Program-made: the position numbers and the translations under genes
Assembly (NCBI GenBank): GCA_938040915.1
Contig: CALHZE010000079.1
Span: 1-12,274 of the forward strand
Reading direction: 5' to 3'
From: an uncultured Bacteroidia bacterium
GTDB lineage: Bacteria; Bacteroidota; Bacteroidia; Bacteroidales; CAJPTX01
Length of the DNA: 12,274 nt
Notes under the pieces: model-generated
Databases searched by the model: none
Seen by the model: only the letters and a program-made list of their open reading frames with translations
What the model was told of the DNA's origin: nothing
In this document: positions 5,580 through 12,274 of the stretch, in pieces
Layout of the letters: every line of letters begins with the position of its first letter
Position numbering within the stretch: position 1 is the first letter of the stretch

Positions 5580-7715
5580 ATGCAGGTTATTGAAAAGAAA
5601 ATCACCCTCCCCGACGGGAGGGTGATCTCTATTGAGACGGGACGTCTCGCAAAGCAGGCCGATGGGGCGGTGATGTTGCGGATGGGCAAGACCGTCCTCC
5701 TAGCCACTGTGTGCAGTGCGCAAGAGGCGGGCGAAGACGTCGACTTTATGCCATTGAGTGTGGACTATCGCGAAAAGTATTCTGCTGCAGGGCGTTTCCC
5801 GGGTAGCTTCTTCAAGCGCGAAATGAAAGCCTCTGACTACGAGGTGCTCATCTCCCGACTCATTGACCGAGCACTCCGTCCCCTCTTCCCTGACAACTAT
5901 CACGCCGACACGATCGTTAACGTGATTCTCTTCTCGGGCGAGAAGGAGGAAATGCCCGATGCCCTAGCAGGGCTCGCAGCGTCTGCTGCCCTGAGCGTCT
6001 CAGACATCCCGTTCGGCGGTCCAATCTCCGAGGTGCGCGTGGCCCGCATCGACGGCAAGTTTGTTATCAATCCCCGTTACTCTGACCTACAGCGGGCCGA
6101 CCTCGACCTGATGGTCGGCGCTACGCGCGAAAATATCTTGATGGTCGAGGGGGAAATGGACGAAGTCTCCGAAGACGTTATGATCGAGGCGATCCGTGTC
6201 GCACACGAAGAGATCAAGCGCCATTGCGATCTCCAGCTCGAGCTGATGCACGAGCTCGGCGTGACAAAGCGCTCTTATTGTCACGAGACCAACGACGAGG
6301 CGCTGCGTCAACGCGTACACGACTTCTGTTACGAGCGCGCTTACGCCATTGCCAAGTCGCAACTCCCTAAGCAAGAGCGCACAGCGGCTTTCGAAGGGCT
6401 GCTCAACGAGTTCTGGGAAACCATCCCCGAAGAGGAGCGCCCTGCCCTCAAGATGATGGTCGCTCGCTATTACCACGCCGTGGAAAAAGAGGCGATGCGA
6501 ACAATGATTTTGAACGACAAGGTACGTCTCGACGGACGGAAGACCGACCAAATTCGTCCCATCTGGAGCGAGGTTGGGACGTTGCCCGGGGCACACGGAT
6601 CGGCGATCTTTACACGTGGGGAAACCCAATCTCTCTCTTCGGTTACCCTAGGAACAAAGGATGACGAGAAGTTGGTCGACGACGTGCTCTATGAGGGCAC
6701 CGAGCGCTTCCTCTTGCACTATAATTTCCCTCCCTTCTCCACGGGCGAGGCACGTCCAACACGTGCCCCAGGGCGTCGCGAAATCGGGCACGGAAACCTT
6801 GCACATCGTGCTCTGAAACGGATGCTCCCCTCCGAAGAGGAGTTCCCTTACGCAATCCGCGTGATGAGCGATATCTTAGAGTCTAACGGCTCCTCGTCAA
6901 TGGCTACCGTGTGTGCGGGGACGCTCGCCTTGATGGATGCTGGGGTTAAGATTCGCAAGCCTGTATCTGGGATCGCCATGGGGCTTATCTCTGATACGGC
7001 GACGCAGCGCTTCGCTGTGCTTTCCGACATCCTCGGCGACGAAGATCACCTCGGCGATATGGACTTTAAGGTCACTGGGACGCGCGACGGGATTACCGCC
7101 ACGCAGATGGATATCAAGGTCGACGGGCTCCCTTACGAGGTGCTCGCTCAGGCGCTCGAGCAAGCGCGTCAAGGGCGTATGCACATCTTGGGGAAGATTC
7201 TGGAGACGATCAGTGAGCCGCGTGCAGAGCTGAGTCCTGAGGCGCCGCGTTGTGAGACAATGACCATCCCGCGCGACTCGATCGGGGCGGTAATTGGTCC
7301 TGGCGGCAAGGTGATCCAAGAGATGCAGCGTGAGACCAACACCAAGATTAGCATTGTCGAGGAAGGGCTCTATGGCAAGATCACCATCTACAGCGCCGAC
7401 CGTCATGCGCTTGACGCAGCCCGTAAGCGCATCCAAGGGATTGTCGCAATCCCCGAGGAAGGCGAGGTCTACAAGGGGCGTGTGAAATCTATTACACCTT
7501 ATGGTGCGTTTGTGGAGATTATGCCTAATCGTGATGGTCTCCTACACGTCTCCGAGCTTGACTGGAAGCGCGTAGAGAAGGTCGAAGACTATCTCAGCGT
7601 CGGCGACGAAGTCGAGGTCAAGCTCATCGAGATTGATGGCAAGACGGGCAAGCTCCGCTTGTCGCGCAAGGCGCTTTTGCCGAAACCGCAACCTCAAGAG
7701 GGCGGGCGCAAATAG
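5580..7715 (+). CDS. pnp: Polyribonucleotide nucleotidyltransferase (PNPase)
   Basis: A 711-residue, full-length PNPase, the phosphate-dependent 3'-5' exoribonuclease that degrades and tails RNA as a trimer. Order of domains: first RNase PH-like core (~1-230), all-helical linker, second RNase PH core (~315-550), KH domain with the GPGGK loop at 573-577, and S1 RNA-binding domain from residue 628 (GEVYKGRVKSITPYGAFVEI). The catalytic stretch GDEDHLGDMDFK (486-497) holds the acidic residues and lysine corresponding to E. coli D486, D492 and K494. A TTG directly before the ATG extends the frame by one codon, but ATG 5580 is the natural start. It follows rpsO by 60 bases with a hairpin between them and no own -7 box, and ends at a strong terminator. 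No anomalies. Confidence 0.98.
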   Translation: MQVIEKKITLPDGRVISIETGRLAKQADGAVMLRMGKTVLLATVCSAQEAGEDVDFMPLSVDYREKYSAAGRFPGSFFKREMKASDYEVLISRLIDRALRPLFPDNYHADTIVNVILFSGEKEEMPDALAGLAASAALSVSDIPFGGPISEVRVARIDGKFVINPRYSDLQRADLDLMVGATRENILMVEGEMDEVSEDVMIEAIRVAHEEIKRHCDLQLELMHELGVTKRSYCHETNDEALRQRVHDFCYERAYAIAKSQLPKQERTAAFEGLLNEFWETIPEEERPALKMMVARYYHAVEKEAMRTMILNDKVRLDGRKTDQIRPIWSEVGTLPGAHGSAIFTRGETQSLSSVTLGTKDDEKLVDDVLYEGTERFLLHYNFPPFSTGEARPTRAPGRREIGHGNLAHRALKRMLPSEEEFPYAIRVMSDILESNGSSSMATVCAGTLALMDAGVKIRKPVSGIAMGLISDTATQRFAVLSDILGDEDHLGDMDFKVTGTRDGITATQMDIKVDGLPYEVLAQALEQARQGRMHILGKILETISEPRAELSPEAPRCETMTIPRDSIGAVIGPGGKVIQEMQRETNTKISIVEEGLYGKITIYSADRHALDAARKRIQGIVAIPEEGEVYKGRVKSITPYGAFVEIMPNRDGLLHVSELDWKRVEKVEDYLSVGDEVEVKLIEIDGKTGKLRLSRKALLPKPQPQEGGRK

Positions 7716-7750
7716 TTCGGTTTCCGACCAAAACATCTGAAGTGACTGAG

Positions 7751-7788
7751 GGGTGTAGCAGAGAGAGCTTTCTGCTACACCCTTTTTT
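7751..7788 (+). terminator. Intrinsic terminator of rpsO-pnp
   Basis: GGGTGTAGCAGA (7751-7762) pairs perfectly with TCTGCTACACCC (7771-7782), extendable by two inner pairs, followed by six T (7783-7788). It begins 36 bases after the pnp stop. Confidence 0.93.
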
Positions 7789-7798
7789 CTTCGAAGCG

Positions 7799-7824
7799 CA
7801 GAGGAGTTATCACCTCTGTCGTTT
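7799..7824 (+). terminator. Possible second, weaker terminator
   Basis: CAGAGG (7799-7804) pairs with CCTCTG (7813-7818) over an eight-base loop, followed by TCGTTTT. It may back up the strong terminator just upstream; the T tract is interrupted and offset. Confidence 0.3.
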
Positions 7825-7930
7825 TGATTGATGACGGTGCACCAAAATACAGATTCTCAGTCTCTTGTAGGGGCGCTGCATGCAACCCCCTCGCCGCAAG
7901 GCGTACAATGTCTACCAAATCGCATGTACG

Positions 7931-8155
7931 TACGCAACGCGTTGCATACGTTTCTTTGCATCGCCTGCACGATCCCCCCTTTATTCGCTCGTCGCCCGCA
8001 TGGGCCGTCCGCCCTTAGGACCGCTCGTCGCCCGCATCGTCGCGTCCCCCCGATTATCCCTTTTCAACCGAATGGTCTTCGTACGGACGCCCATCGTGTG
8101 CGTACGTTTTTTTGTGCCGCTTGTCGCCCGCACGGGCCGCGCGCCCTTAGCGCCG
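7931..8155 (+). repeat. Intergenic repeat family, units D, D' and E
   Basis: Same family and strand as 4631-4833. Unit D (7931-8022) is diverged but keeps the order hairpin (palindrome GCAACGCGTTGC, 7934-7945), ACGTTTCTTT, GCCTG, TTCGC and CGTCGCCCGCA plus tail. D' (8023-8060) is a partial copy with CGTCGCCCGCA and CGATTATCCC. Unit E (8085-8155) repeats GGACGCCCATCGTGTGCGTACG and the GC-rich tail of unit A but lacks the middle GATTATCTCTTGTTCG part. Several overlapping frames through these copies are judged non-coding. The preceding 7825-7930 shows only small hairpins, such as CGCC-GCAA-GGCG at 7892-7903. Confidence 0.8.
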
Positions 8156-8265
8156 GCAACGGTAAAGTCTATTTTGCCGATGATGTGCGTACAATCATAC
8201 GCAGCAAAGAAGTCTTTTGCGATAAGGTTCTTCAGCTCCTCTTCGGCGATGCCTGTGTAGCCCAT
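8156..8265 (-). pseudogene. N-terminal fragment of a type IIG (Eco57I-like) R-M enzyme
   Basis: On the minus strand an ATG at 8265-8263 follows an AAAGGA ribosome-binding sequence and a TACCTTTG -7 box. About 37 codons then read like a genuine protein, containing EEELKNLIAKDFF and YDCTHIIGKIDF. From memory, this matches the N-terminal region of Bacteroidota Eco57I/type IIG enzymes, where a ...DFxV... stretch leads into the nuclease domain's acidic/lysine motif. Here the unique sequence ends where repeat unit E begins (8155), and the frame continues through repeats to 7981 as low-complexity RATSG-type peptide. The nuclease, methylase and specificity parts are absent. Likely a gene 5' end cut off by the repeat; a short expressed protein of 94 residues is possible. 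Confidence 0.5.
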
Positions 8266-8291
8266 TCCTTTGTCGAGTAGTTTTGTCTGTT

Positions 8292-8299
8292 CAAAGGTA
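8292..8299 (-). promoter_or_regulatory. -7 box for the truncated minus-strand gene
   Basis: On the minus strand, TACCTTTG, an exact TAnnTTTG match 26 bases before the ATG at 8265, with AAAGGA immediately ahead of that ATG. No TTTG -33 element is evident. It diverges from the TonB-dependent receptor gene. Confidence 0.5.
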
Positions 8300-8324
8300 G
8301 GTATTACGTTTTGTGTACATAGTA

Positions 8325-8332
8325 TTACTTTG
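8325..8332 (+). promoter_or_regulatory. Weak -7-like box for the TonB-dependent receptor
   Basis: TTACTTTG, one base off TAnnTTTG, 19 bases before the ATG at 8352. Spacing suits a very short leader. The in-frame GTG at 8313 would lie upstream of this box. Confidence 0.3.
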
Positions 8333-8351
8333 TGGGAACGTTACGCTAGAG

Positions 8352-10721
8352 ATGAGAAATCTATACTACTTCTTTTTTACCTGCCTCTTATTCCTCTTTC
8401 CTTTGTCTCTTATGGCAGCGCCGAGCGGGTTGGTGCAGAATATCCGTGGTGTGGTTAGGGATGTGCAGACGCGAGAGGCAATCGCAGGGGCTGTGGTGCA
8501 GGTAACTACGCTTTTGCCAGTGCGGACAACGACCTCGGATGCTGAGGGGAAGTTTCTACTTGCAGATGTCCCCGTCGGACGCCATGCGTTGCGCGTGACG
8601 TGCTTAGGTTATAACCCTTGGGAGGCGCATGCGCTGCTACTCTCTTCGGGCAAGGAGCTTTATTTGACCCTTCCTTTGGAGGAATCGGTTACGGAATTGG
8701 AGAGCGTTACGATAGCCTACACGAAGCGTAAGGAAGCCGTCGCTAATGAGTTTGCCCTTGCCTCGGCGCGTGCATTTACGTTGGCAGAAACGGAGCGTTA
8801 TGCGGGGAGTCTGGGCGACCCAGCGCGGATGGTGGCGAACTATGCAGGGGTGATGAGCGTCTCTGACGAGCGGAACGATATCGTTATAAGGGGGAACTCC
8901 CCTACGGGTCTTCTTTGGCGACTGGAGGGGGTGGATATCCCGTCGCCGAACCACTTTTCAACCGATGGGTTAACGGGCGGTCCCGTCTCTATGGTGAGTG
9001 CGAATTATCTGGCGCAGTCGGACTTTTTAACAGGCGCCTTTCCCGCTGGCTATGGCAATGCCCTTGCTGGCGCGTTTGATTTGCAGTTGCGTAACGGTAA
9101 CCCCGAGCGCTATGAGTTTGTCGGGCAGGTAGGCTGGGGAGGTTTTGAATTGGGCGCAGAGGGACCACTCTCGAAGAAGCATGCGGGGTCGTTTCTTGTG
9201 GGCTATCGTTACTCCTTCCCTGCTCTATTGAAACGCATAGGGGTGAACCTCGACTTTGGGACGAATGGGGCGACGCCCTACTTCCAAGACCTGACGTTTA
9301 AGGTACAGCTCCCGTTGGGGGCGCGTTGGCATGCTGAGCTGTTTGGGTTGGGGGGGCTTAATAGTATCTTCTTTCCGTGGCGCGAGGGGGGGACGCTTCA
9401 GGCGGGGCAGGTAGAGAGAACGGAGCTAGATTTTTCGACTGCGGCGGGCACGCTCGGTACGCGAGCGACCTATCGCCTTTCATCTGATACGCGCCTCACG
9501 TTCAAGCTCGCGTTGACAGCCAACCAATCGGCTACGCAGATAGACTCTATTACCCTAGCGGATAGCCGTATCTTGTGGTATGGGATGCACTTGCGGCGCT
9601 ACACCCCCTCGTTCTATCTAGACTACCAGCAGCGTCTTTCGGCGCGCCATTTCTGGGAGGTTGGGGGCTCTTCGCAGTGGTCGAGGTTTGCGGCTCAGGA
9701 CTCTGTTCTTACGAAAGCGGGGGATTATCTGCGACGGGTCGGTTCGGCGGGAGACTATCTGCTTTCGCAGGCGCACGTGGCATGGCGCTATCGTCCTACC
9801 CATAATTTGACGTTAGTGACGGGGTTACACGGGCTTTGGTTGCACCTTAACAATACGTGGGCAGTAGAACCTCGTGCGGCTTTGCAGTGGAAGGCGACAC
9901 GACGTCAGGCATTGACCCTTTCGGGGGGGATGCACAGCCAGACGCAGTCGTCGATCTACTATTTTTTGAAAAAGCGCAAGGCAGAGGATGTCGCGATGCG
10001 TAGCCTTGGGCTCTCGCGTGCGATTCATACGGTGCTGGCGTATGACCTAAAGCTTGGGCAGGCGATGCGCTTGAAAACGGAGCTTTACTATCAGTGGCTT
10101 TACGAGATCCCGATCTCGCGTGAGGAGCGGGCGGGGTTTTCGCTTCTGGATGCGGGGGACTCATACAATATTTCCGTGCCGCGCGATTTGGTCAACAAGG
10201 GGCATGGACAGAACTACGGGCTGGAGCTTACGGTGGAGAAGTTCCTCTCTCACGGGTATTATTTTCTATTCACCGCTTCGCTTTTTCAGTCACGTGTGCA
10301 AGCGATTGATGGGCGTTGGCGCAATGCGAAGTTTAATGGGGAGTATGCGCTGAACCTGCTCGGCGGGTATGAGTTTACCTTTAGCCCCAAGTTCTCGCTT
10401 CTTGCCGATGCGCGGGTGGTTTACGCAGGGGGAAAGTGGATGAACCCGGTGGATGAGGCGGCTTCGCGTAGCGCAGGCGAGCTGGTGGAAGACTGGAGTG
10501 CCCCCTATTCGGAGAAGGCGGCGCCCTATTTCAAGGTCAATGCCCGTATCGCTTTTCGGAACAATACCGCACATTTCTCGCAAGAGTGGGCGCTGGACTT
10601 ACAGAACCTTACCCATCAGCGCAATGTCTTTGCCAAGTATTGGGATGGGGAGCACCAGTGCGTAGGGTATCGTTACCAACAGGGGTTCGTCCCGATGGTC
10701 AATTATCGGGTATTGTTTTAA
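8352..10721 (+). CDS. TonB-dependent outer-membrane receptor with CarboxypepD_reg domain
   Basis: A 789-residue outer-membrane receptor. A hydrophobic signal peptide spans residues 1 to about 22 (ends LSLMAAP). A carboxypeptidase-regulatory-like Ig-type domain follows (~30-110, IRGVVRDVQTREAIAGA, later LRVTCLGY), then a plug domain (~120-240, with DIVIRGNSPTG around 176-186 and LEGVDIPS), then a long alternating beta-barrel ending in an aromatic terminal strand (VNYRVLF). It should import a ligand using TonB energy; nothing identifies the ligand. It is shorter than SusC proteins and no SusD-like lipoprotein follows, so a polysaccharide locus is unlikely; siderophore, haem, metal or peptide uptake are open. 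The ATG at 8352 is chosen over GTG 8313 because the signal peptide begins there. Neighbours give no pathway hint. Confidence 0.9.
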   Translation: MRNLYYFFFTCLLFLFPLSLMAAPSGLVQNIRGVVRDVQTREAIAGAVVQVTTLLPVRTTTSDAEGKFLLADVPVGRHALRVTCLGYNPWEAHALLLSSGKELYLTLPLEESVTELESVTIAYTKRKEAVANEFALASARAFTLAETERYAGSLGDPARMVANYAGVMSVSDERNDIVIRGNSPTGLLWRLEGVDIPSPNHFSTDGLTGGPVSMVSANYLAQSDFLTGAFPAGYGNALAGAFDLQLRNGNPERYEFVGQVGWGGFELGAEGPLSKKHAGSFLVGYRYSFPALLKRIGVNLDFGTNGATPYFQDLTFKVQLPLGARWHAELFGLGGLNSIFFPWREGGTLQAGQVERTELDFSTAAGTLGTRATYRLSSDTRLTFKLALTANQSATQIDSITLADSRILWYGMHLRRYTPSFYLDYQQRLSARHFWEVGGSSQWSRFAAQDSVLTKAGDYLRRVGSAGDYLLSQAHVAWRYRPTHNLTLVTGLHGLWLHLNNTWAVEPRAALQWKATRRQALTLSGGMHSQTQSSIYYFLKKRKAEDVAMRSLGLSRAIHTVLAYDLKLGQAMRLKTELYYQWLYEIPISREERAGFSLLDAGDSYNISVPRDLVNKGHGQNYGLELTVEKFLSHGYYFLFTASLFQSRVQAIDGRWRNAKFNGEYALNLLGGYEFTFSPKFSLLADARVVYAGGKWMNPVDEAASRSAGELVEDWSAPYSEKAAPYFKVNARIAFRNNTAHFSQEWALDLQNLTHQRNVFAKYWDGEHQCVGYRYQQGFVPMVNYRVLF

Positions 10722-10758
10722 GGGGCGTTTAGGCTGGCGTGAGGATCGTCTTTTTATC

Positions 10759-10766
10759 TATTTTTG
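10759..10766 (+). promoter_or_regulatory. -7 box for the DUF1573-ABC operon
   Basis: TATTTTTG, an exact TAnnTTTG match 24 bases before the DUF1573 ATG, giving a leader of about 18 bases. No clear -33 TTTG at the usual spacing. No terminator is evident between the receptor stop and this promoter. Confidence 0.6.
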
Positions 10767-10790
10767 TACGGTGACTAACACTAGACGGAA

Positions 10791-11849
10791 ATGAAAAGAA
10801 CCGCATTGCTGTTGTTGTTTTGCTCTTTAGCCCTCTTGTCTTTTGCACAAAAAGGCTATTTGGTGTTCAAGAGTGTCGACCATCAGTTTGGTGACGTGCC
10901 CGAGGAGGGCGGTGAGATCCGCCACACGTTTGAGTTTTCTAATAAGGGGGATGCGCCGGTGATTCTCTATGGTGTTTCTGCTTCGTGTGGCTGTACGGCG
11001 ACAGAGTGGAGTCGCGAACCTATATTGCCGGGCAATAAGGGCGCGATTACGGCGATTTTCCAACCCGCGGGGCGTCCGTATAGCTTTTCCAAGACGATAA
11101 CGGTGCGTACCAATTCGCAACCTGAGACGGTCGTGCTCACGATTCGCGGCTTCGTCATCCCGAAGAATGCTTCGCCGACAGAACTTTACACGCAACACCT
11201 CGGGGGAGTGGGCTTGCGCTCTTTCTATCAGCTCTTGGGCGATGTACCACACCTTGCGGTAGAGAAAATTGAAATTCCCGTGTTCAACACCTCAGACACT
11301 CCTCAAGAGGTTACGCTAGTGTCGCTCCCTGTGGGGCTCAGTGGGAAAACGAAGCTCAAGCTTAACCCCGGCGAAATGAAGACGTTTGACCTCGAGTTGC
11401 AGCTCAAAAAACTCAAGGAGTGGGGGTCGCAGTCGCTGGAGATCGCGATGCGCTGTGGTGGGGCAACAGGGTCTTATTACCTCCACCTTAACCGCGTGGA
11501 AGACTTTTCCAAGCTCTCGCTCAAAGAGCGGGAAAAGGCAGCACGTCTAGAGCTCGCGACCACCCGCATCGGTTTCCCTAAGTCAAAGACAGGCGACATC
11601 GTGGAACAGGGGATCGACCTCAAGAATGTCGGTGGCTCGCCCCTCGTCGTGCGTAAGGTCGAGACCAATAGCTCGCAGATCTCTTACACGCTCGACAAGC
11701 AGGAGATCCCCGCGGGCGAGAGTGGACGGCTGAACTTCCGTTTTGACACCAAGGGGTATTACGGCGAGCAGGTGCGGAATATCCAGCTTATTGTCAATGA
11801 CCCGCACGAGCCGCTTCGTACCATCGAGCTCGCAGGGACGTTAGAGTAG
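10791..11849 (+). CDS. DUF1573 domain-containing secreted protein
   Basis: A 352-residue protein with a signal peptide (residues 1 to about 19, ending SLALLSFA). The mature part starts with a DUF1573 domain (~25-125): an Ig-like/ASH-type beta fold with F-G-D-V near 33-36, the family-typical ASCGCT motif (Cys66, Cys68) and FQPAGR. A second similar beta domain occupies ~255-350 (IDLKNVGGSPLVVRKV, then IPAGESG...F). DUF1573 proteins are abundant in Bacteroidota envelopes but their biochemical role is not established. No lipobox is seen, so it is probably periplasmic or surface-exposed. It has its own -7 box, ATG 10791 is the obvious start, and an ABC transporter ATPase begins 11 bases after its stop, so both are probably one transcript. 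Family call firm; function unknown. Confidence 0.9.
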   Translation: MKRTALLLLFCSLALLSFAQKGYLVFKSVDHQFGDVPEEGGEIRHTFEFSNKGDAPVILYGVSASCGCTATEWSREPILPGNKGAITAIFQPAGRPYSFSKTITVRTNSQPETVVLTIRGFVIPKNASPTELYTQHLGGVGLRSFYQLLGDVPHLAVEKIEIPVFNTSDTPQEVTLVSLPVGLSGKTKLKLNPGEMKTFDLELQLKKLKEWGSQSLEIAMRCGGATGSYYLHLNRVEDFSKLSLKEREKAARLELATTRIGFPKSKTGDIVEQGIDLKNVGGSPLVVRKVETNSSQISYTLDKQEIPAGESGRLNFRFDTKGYYGEQVRNIQLIVNDPHEPLRTIELAGTLE

Positions 11850-11859
11850 ATTCGTTGCG

Positions 11860-12274
11860 ATGAGTCTTTTACAGATAGCAGACGTCCGAAAGAGTTTCGG
11901 TACGTTTCAAGCCCTTAAGGGGGTCTCTTTTGACGTGAAAGAGGGGGCGATTTACGGACTCTTGGGACCGAATGGCGCGGGAAAGACGACCCTCATCCGT
12001 TGCATTAACCAGATTACTCACCCCGACAGCGGGCAAATCCTCTTGAGTGGCGCACCCCTCAAACGCGAGGATGTGAGGCGGATAGGCTACCTCCCCGAAG
12101 AACGAGGCTTGTATAAAAAAATGAAGGTCGGCGACCAAGCGCTCTATTTAGCCCAGCTCAAGGGGATGTCAAAACGAGACGCCATGCGGGCGCTCAAGTA
12201 CTGGTTTGACAAGTTCGAGATTGCCGACTGGTGGTCGAAGAAAGTCGAGGAACTCTCGAAGGGGATGGCGCAAA
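11860..12274 (+). CDS. ABC transporter ATP-binding protein (partial, runs off window)
   Basis: The first 138 codons of an ABC ATPase, open at the window end. Starting at ATG 11860 it reads SLLQIADVRKSFGTFQALKG, then Walker A GPNGAGKTT at residues 36-44, a region ending GYLPEERGLY in place of the usual Q-loop surroundings, and the beginning of the signature motif (ELSKGMAQ) at the edge. The YLPEERGLY pattern is typical of ABC-2-type exporters such as NatA-like ATPases, which pair with a membrane permease expected just downstream. Walker B and the switch histidine are outside the window. It begins 11 bases after the DUF1573 stop, indicating co-transcription. Substrate cannot be told from this part. 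Confidence 0.93.
   Translation, partial: MSLLQIADVRKSFGTFQALKGVSFDVKEGAIYGLLGPNGAGKTTLIRCINQITHPDSGQILLSGAPLKREDVRRIGYLPEERGLYKKMKVGDQALYLAQLKGMSKRDAMRALKYWFDKFEIADWWSKKVEELSKGMAQ

Noticed and set aside
7824..8280. Three overlapping plus-strand frames between pnp and the receptor gene
   Set aside because: They run through repeat units D and E in different frames and encode Arg/Pro/His-rich low-complexity peptide. Openness is a by-product of repeat composition.
8352..10721. SusC-type polysaccharide uptake gene
   Set aside because: Too short for SusC, and no SusD-like lipoprotein or glycoside hydrolase follows; a generic TonB-dependent receptor is the better call.

Overview
The window reads as a chromosomal segment of a Bacteroidota bacterium, most likely Porphyromonas or a close relative. 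Four Bacteroidota-type -7 boxes (TAnnTTTG) sit at sensible distances upstream of genes, Shine-Dalgarno sequences are mostly absent, and the set includes a CarboxypepD_reg-type TonB-dependent receptor, a DUF1573 protein and GC-rich intergenic repeats. The genus is inferred from gene style and repeats, not from a marker comparison.

Bases 1-3500 are an accessory, defence-like block. A DUF262-HNH nuclease (GmrSD-like) is followed by an AT-richer Abi_2/AbiF-type HEPN gene and a complete tyrosine recombinase. The Abi unit lies between two exact 12-base copies of GTAACCGATAGC. The left copy spans the stop codon of the nuclease gene, so the Abi gene with its own promoter and structured leader looks like a separate insertion of about 1.1 kb. 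A concentric 48-base inverted repeat lies between the insertion and the recombinase and covers the region just before its start. A possible minus-strand coding remnant follows the recombinase.

Bases 3447-4582 carry a YeiH-family membrane protein, which ends in a terminator built into the first unit of a repeat family. Bases 4583-5185 hold no convincing gene. They contain two and a half tandem repeat units of about 90 bases and a four-copy 11-base tandem repeat. rpsO (ribosomal protein S15) and pnp (PNPase) form the core pair at 5186-7715. rpsO has a short foldable leader that could be an S15 autoregulatory site, and pnp ends at a strong intrinsic terminator. Bases 7790-8340 hold further copies of the same repeat. 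On the minus strand they also hold a promoter, ribosome site and the first ~37 codons of what looks like an Eco57I-type (type IIG) restriction-modification enzyme, cut off where a repeat begins.

The right part contains a TonB-dependent outer-membrane receptor, then a DUF1573 periplasmic protein and the start of an ABC transporter ATPase, the last two probably co-transcribed. The ATPase runs off the window end.

The most interesting points are the Abi insertion with its direct repeats and structured leader (a candidate RNA partner for a HEPN toxin), the concentric palindrome at the recombinase, the terminator-carrying repeat family next to a truncated restriction gene, and the putative S15 leader. 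All calls were made by eye; no search, fold or GC calculation was run.
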